DNA from: Triticum aestivum
Lineage: Eukaryota; Streptophyta; Magnoliopsida; Poales; Poaceae
Length of the DNA: 64,000 nt
Direction: 5' to 3'
Assembly: GCF_018294505.1 (NCBI RefSeq)
Contig: NC_057812.1
Span: 60,929,789 to 60,993,788 of the forward strand
The notes under the pieces are model-generated. The model saw only the letters and a list, made by a program, of their open reading frames with translations. It searched no databases and had not been told where the DNA came from. Both the position numbers and the translations under genes were made by a program. Below are positions 59,405 to 64,000 of this stretch, in pieces. The stretch's first letter is position 1. Every line of letters starts with the position of its first letter.

Positions 59405-59764
59405 GGCTAATCATAATGAGTATCATATACTAGTATCATCATGTATATGATACTAGTGTATGATACTCCCTCTGTTTTTATTTAGTCTGCATATTAGATT
59501 TGACTGAAGTTAAACTGTGCAAAGTTTGACCAAGTTTGTAAAAAATAATATAAATATTTACCACAACAAATCTATATGATGTGAAAGTATCATAGATCAT
59601 CTTATTTACTGTCATGCATGACACCAACATAATAGTATATCATTTATTATGATACGGTATCTTCCTATGTTGCTTTAACCCTCTCTCTTCTTTAATTATC
59701 TACCACATCAGCGTGTTTGCTACTCCCAAGTGCATGATACCGCCTAAGATACCACTACCTTCAT
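59405..59764 (+). mobile_element. Second MITE type with half a Stowaway inside
   Basis: TTA then GGCTAATCATAATGAG starts a GATAC-rich MITE related to, but distinct from, the one at 57654. CTCCCTCTGTTTTTATTTAG (59466 to about 59590) is the left half of a Stowaway inserted at TA; its right half is missing. The MITE right end is truncated near 59750. Confidence 0.6.
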
Positions 59765-59765
59765 A

Positions 59766-60064
59766 CTCCCTCCATCCACGCATAAGTATACATATATAAA
59801 ATTTAGAACAGATTATGGAGTAAAGTAAAAATGCATTGAAAAGATGCAAGCCAACATCTCTCTCCTCTTTAATTACTCCACTCTCAATGAGCTAAGAGCA
59901 TGTCTAGAGTAAGGAGACCATTTGTTAAATATCATTGGTCTTGATTATCGTGTGATGAGAGAGAAGATTATTTTCTATTTTAAGGTGCATTGGGGAGATT
60001 GATGTACATTATTTTGTGGACAAATTTGGAAGCCGAACGTACACTTATTCGTGGATGGAAGGAG
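59766..60064. mobile_element. Stowaway-type MITE (299 bp)
   Basis: CTCCCTCCATCCACGCATAA at the left and TTCGTGGATGGAAGGAG at the right are inverted repeats. TA is duplicated at 59764-59765 and 60065-60066. It interrupts the body of a Tourist-like MITE that resumes at 60067. Confidence 0.88.
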
Positions 60065-60066
60065 TA

Positions 60067-60439
60067 TTGCAAAGTAACTTAAAAGTAGTATTATAAATGA
60101 TTGCATTTCTTAGATTATGGACTTATTTTGCTTTAGGTTCCGTTATGTTACGGAAACATATTATGTTACTTCAAACACCCTCTCCTTATTAACTACAAGC
60201 CACGTAAGCAAACTAGTCTTGGATTACGGTATGTTACTATCTAAGTTACTTCCACTATGACAAACAATTAAAGCAAGTTTGCTTAGGTGACAAATAGTTA
60301 ATGAGAAGAGAGGTGTTTGTGGTAACATATGTTACCGTAACATAACATAATCCAAGACAAAATGAGTCTACAACCTAATAAATGTAACAATCTATGATGC
60401 TACATTATTATTTTGCACTATGAAGATAGTAACATACTC
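60067..60439. mobile_element. Remnants of two Tourist-like MITE copies
   Basis: 60067-60265 matches the 3' half of the 60443-61034 MITE (degenerate end CCACTATGACAAAC). 60266-60439 matches the same half in reverse orientation. Both lack one end. Confidence 0.6.
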
Positions 60440-60442
60440 TTA

Positions 60443-61034
60443 GGCTAGTCATAGCGGGGAGTAACTTAGAGGGTTCTTGGATCCAAGGGACTATTTTTAG
60501 TCTGACTAAAAATAGTCTCTTTTAGAGGCTAAAGTTCCAACCACCCCCGACTAAAGAGAGGCTAGGACTAGTCTTGAGGCTAAAATTTTTTAGTCATAGA
60601 AAACCTACTAAAATATGTATTAGCCCTCTCTCTCCTCATTTAATTCCTCTCCTTTAACACATGCAAGTTCTGGATTGGAGGGTTTGGAGAATAATAAATG
60701 CTCAATAACTTGATTTTAGTCTCTTTAGTATTTGGATCCAAGCATGGATGAGGCTAGCAAGTTTTAGTCCCACTACTTTTAGTCATGGGACTAAAACGTA
60801 TCCAAGCACCCTCTTAGACTAGTGTCATGCATATGACACTAGTCTAAGTTACTACCTTCATAATGTAAAGTAACATAATAGTAGTATCATAGATGGCTTC
60901 ATTTATTAGCTCATAGACTCATCTTGTCTTGGAAAGTGCTATGTTACCATCTCTCATTAATTACTTGCCACATGAACAGAATTTTCTCGAAGTGCATTAT
61001 GTTACTAGCTAAGTTACTCCCACTATGACTAGCC
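60443..61034 (+). mobile_element. Tourist-like MITE carrying another MITE
   Basis: GGCTAGTCATAGCGGGG to CCCACTATGACTAGCC with TTA on both sides (60440-60442 and 61035-61037). Without the insert it is about 244 bp. A further right-end motif CACTATGACTAGCC at 61045-61058 is the leftover of another copy. Confidence 0.88.
60469..60813. mobile_element. Nested Tourist-like MITE (345 bp)
   Basis: GAGGGTTCTTGGATCCAAG and its partner ending CCAAGCACCCTC are inverted repeats, with TTA at 60466-60468 and 60814-60816. TTTTAGTC motifs recur inside. Confidence 0.88.
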
Positions 61035-61058
61035 TTATAGTCCTCACTATGACTAGCC

Positions 61059-61945
61059 TCATTCCCTCGCCTAATCAACGCCTTAGTCCTCTCTCCTCGG
61101 CATGCATATATCATTTATTTTGCAATTAACAACTAATTAACATGCGCATGAGAGAAAGTGTGGCCGGCCAAACGAGGCATGAAAGAAAACAAGGAACAAT
61201 CCATGCTTCCTGCCTAGGAGATTTGGGAGTGCTATTTGGTTTTCATAATATGCCTAATGCACTGGTACGCGAGGAGTATAACTTGAGAGTATCGTAATTA
61301 AGATTCATTTTCGCCCTTAGGTTCCTCGTGGTTAGATGTTTCGAAGCTATCTCCTATATGGCCAGGTACGTTTTGACAAACTTTTTTCAAAGCAACTTTA
61401 GTGATACGAAGAAACAACATTCATGCACTATGTGTACTATTGAATTTGTTTAACATTCTCCTAGGTTGCTTCCTTGTCATTGCTAATTAGTTGCATGCAT
61501 TAATGTGAAAATCTCCTACCAATGTTTATAACTCAGTGGTCTGCCATTACTTATGAGTTGTCTCTGGTAATGTGAATATTGGTCTATCGATGTTGCTAAG
61601 TTGCCTACCTCTGAATCTACGTTGCTTATAGTAATCACTGATTATGGAAAGCAGGTGAGGACAATGTTAAGTTACTCCCTAGCGTGGCAGGCAACTTAGG
61701 ATAAACTTTTATGCAACTTGACATTCATGGTAACCAACTTAGTTAAACATCAAGCTAATCGACGTCATGGTAGGTAAACCTAACAAAAATGTGTTTCCTA
61801 TAGCATGAAAATTGGTTTCAAAAAATAATTTTGCTAAAACATCTACGCGTGAGATCTAATTTCAAACACCTCATCTACGAGAGCTCCAATGGTTATACTG
61901 GATCATAATTCTAACACAAGATTCAAAATGTATAGCTTTTTGATT
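61059..61945. other. No recognisable feature
   Basis: AT-rich intergenic DNA without motif-bearing frames or clear repeats. Confidence 0.55.
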
Positions 61946-61961
61946 AAAAAAACTGAATTAG

Positions 61962-62640
61962 GATGGTCGGCCCGATTGAGCACCTCTGGAACATTGGGTT
62001 TTGTGGTCTTGGGCTGGGAGAAATCCCTGCTATGCGACGTCAAGGCTAGCAATGGCGACATCCGTAGACGCCGTCCCCTCCCTAGAGGCGTCGCTTTGGC
62101 CCCAATCCAACTCCCCTCCTCTTGCTCAGGGGAAACCCTTGGTACGACCTTTGGACCAGGCAGCGGCGGTGTCATGGCATCGTCCCTTCCTTGGAGGCCC
62201 CGTCTTGTTCATCGAGGAGTTTCAGTGGCATGGCTCAATTCGTTGTCAGCTTCTACTACGGGTCTGGGCCTCATTGGTGCAATGTACACCATCGCGGGTG
62301 CTCTCTCAATGATGCCATCTCTTGGTCCGCCCAGGCCCTGCCGATCACTTGCGCCGACTTCTTCTTGGCACAATGGGTGGGATGCGTTGGTCTGTGTTGA
62401 CCTCGAGTGTTGGTCTTGTTGTAAAGGTCCGCGGCGTCGGTTGTGACGCGGCTCGATTGCTCTGTGGGTTGTCTCATCACCACTGGCATGCAGTTGGCTT
62501 AGGTGGAGCATGTATCATAGTACGCGTGGTGGGTGTGTTTGGTGGATGTGGTTGCTAACTTTTTTGATTGGCATTGTAATGGCCGAAAGGCATTGTATCC
62601 GGCTTCTTTGCCGCTTCTTCTTCAATATAATTCTATAAGA
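61962..62640 (+). mobile_element. Non-LTR retrosequence (679 bp) with poly(A) tail
   Basis: A 16-bp direct repeat (AAAAAAACTGAATTAG at 61946-61961 and AAAAAAACTAAATTAG at 62641-62656, one change) flanks a GC-rich block. The block ends in CTTCAATATAATTCTATAAG and then As. A-rich tail and long TSD are hallmarks of LINE-type target-primed insertion. No RT or endonuclease is encoded, so it is a 5'-truncated LINE, a SINE-like unit or a retrocopy. Its open frame of about 160 codons is not recognised. Confidence 0.65.
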
Positions 62641-62780
62641 AAAAAAACTAAATTAGTTGTTTTTCTCAAGTTGGCTAAAGCTAGCACAGGGCACATGGGG
62701 GCGTGGAGATCAAGTGTGGAGGAGACGGGAGCAGCTGGGTCCAATTTTCCTTTGGGGTCGAAGGGAAAAAAGATCAATTT

Positions 62781-62946
62781 GTCTAATTCACATCTAGATA
62801 TTTTTTAAGAATGTCACATCTAAGCTCCCACAATATATAATGCAGCAATAAGAAACAAAAAAATTAGGACAAAAAATAGACAACAAACAGAGTGAAAATC
62901 CGATTAGATGTGACATAACTATGTCACATTTAGATGTGTCCTAGAC
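62781..62946. mobile_element. Small MITE (about 166 bp)
   Basis: GTCTAATTCACATCTAGAT at the left and the inverted ATTTAGATGTGTCCTAGAC at the right are imperfect terminal repeats extending about 45 bp (ATGTCACATCTAA motif). The target duplication is unclear. Confidence 0.6.
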
Positions 62947-63439
62947 AGACCAAAAGAAATAGACAGAAGGTTTCTAGTATGAATGTGTTCTCACGACCAT
63001 TAGTAAGCAAACATTGGCTAGATGCGTCTTTATTTTACCCTCTTTTTGTTGCGTACATCAAGTGGTCATATATTTTCTTTGTTCAATAATGTAGTGCATA
63101 TAAATTTTCTCGAAAATTAAAATCTACAAGTTTATAGAGAAAAATATTGAAATCTAAAGTCCAAAATACATATATATCATTAGATACATCATGTGAGACA
63201 TATATTTTCGTATTGTATAGATATTTTTTCCTTATAAATGTGATGCAAGTTTATGAAACATGACCTTTTAAAAATACAGTAATGCTATTCAGCGAACGTT
63301 CACTGAGGAAGCATCGCAGAATGAACAATTTTTTTATGACAATTTATGTTGTCAGTAGTATGGCAATTCTTTTATGCGAACATGGCAATTTCCGCTCATG
63401 AGATTCAAAATCTATAACTTTTTAGAATTTAGTCCTCGT
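62947..63439. other. No recognisable gene
   Basis: AT-rich DNA. A stretch near 63290-63400 (CAGCGAACGTTCACTG, then TATGGCAATTC) looks like a degenerate MITE end, but no partner is found. Confidence 0.5.
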
Positions 63440-64000
63440 TAAAACTGCTAGCCTCCTTTCCTCCTCCTCCAGAAAAGTCTCATTCCTTCCCCCGTCGGCG
63501 CCGCCGCTGATCCGCCCCACCTCCGATGACCTTTGGGCCATGGAGGCGCGGAGGATCTCGGTCCCCCGCCGGCAGGAGGGACCCCATTGTCATTTTTATT
63601 AGGTTTAACATATTGGTTGGGGTTGTGTTGTGGTAGCAATCGATGTCCCTCAGTAGGAATAATGTCTCCCACGTTTGATCCCCATCCCGATGGTGCAAAC
63701 AGTATTGTTGGAAGACGTGTGGAGGTGTGTTTTCGTCGGATCTCACGAGATTTAGTCGGTGCTGGTCTTCGATGGATCTATTTGGATCCAGTGTATGATT
63801 ACATTTTTGATCTTTTTGGTCTACAACCCTCTTCATTGATGATGGTTGCTGCTCTAGTGTGCTGGTCATTTCGGGTTTTAGCACGACGACTTCCCGAACG
63901 TCTACTACAATAAGGTTTGCCCGGCTTCAGTGAGGGATGGGCAATGACGACGCCGCGCCTTCGGCTCGCTTCAGTGCAAGTAGTCATTGTTAGGTGGTCC
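63440..64000 (+). mobile_element. Probable retrosequence running off the window
   Basis: A CT-rich and GC-rich start (63440-63590) is followed by balanced DNA with an open frame (63533-63913) that matches no protein I know. The style resembles 5'-truncated LINE-type sequences common in wheat. The end lies beyond 64000, so this is tentative. Confidence 0.3.

Noticed and set aside
63480..63913. A host gene at the right end (126- and 134-codon ORFs on opposite strands)
   Set aside because: No recognisable motif, both strands are open, and the region resembles repetitive retrosequence. The window ends before it can be resolved.

Overview
The window is a stretch of large, repeat-rich plant nuclear DNA. 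The mix of nested Ty1/copia retrotransposons with about 1.7 kb LTRs, Stowaway and Tourist MITEs, PIF/Harbinger and Helitron elements points to a Triticeae grass (wheat, Aegilops, barley or rye). This is an inference from repeat composition; no species marker was seen. I found no prokaryotic features, rRNA, true tRNA or CRISPR. Almost all of the DNA is transposable elements. The only host-gene signal is one terminal exon resembling a very-long-chain 3-oxoacyl-CoA reductase (51508-51783, minus).

Layout. (1) 1-24938: an old minus-strand copia element, Copia A, cut off by the window start. Two later plus-strand copia elements of one family split it: B1 (2681-11385, TSD GTGGG) and B2 (12023-20694, TSD GTTAG). 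Copia A's gag, protease, integrase and RT/RNase H are therefore read in pieces, followed by its PBS and 5' LTR. (2) 24939-26503: a mariner-like transposase fragment and a decayed Ty3/gypsy fragment. (3) 26440-33606: AT-rich minisatellite units with tRNA-like boxes, arranged around a large imperfect inverted repeat. A 236-base N gap lies in one arm. (4) 34030-50690: a plus-strand copia element, Copia C (TSD AAATT). It is interrupted by a solo LTR (35636-45939), which is itself interrupted by B3 (36967-45604, minus, TSD CGAGG), a third copy of the B family. (5) 50691-51177: sequence ending in a Helitron-type 3' terminus. (6) 51179-51860: the reductase-like exon with its downstream sequence and part of an intron. 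(7) 51965-64000: a decayed Harbinger, several MITEs nested in each other, a 1448-bp Helitron inserted in a MITE, and two probable non-LTR retrosequences.

How the parts work together. Each autonomous-type copia element once encoded a single Gag-PR-INT-RT-RH polyprotein used for its own reverse transcription and integration. Every copy here carries at least one disabling lesion. B2 has one visible single-base deletion, and B3 has two in-frame stop codons in an otherwise open 1328-codon frame, so this family was active recently. The interest of the window lies in its insertion history and some unusual repeat structures. I did not find a convincing new biochemical system. Family names are not assigned because no repeat-library search was possible.
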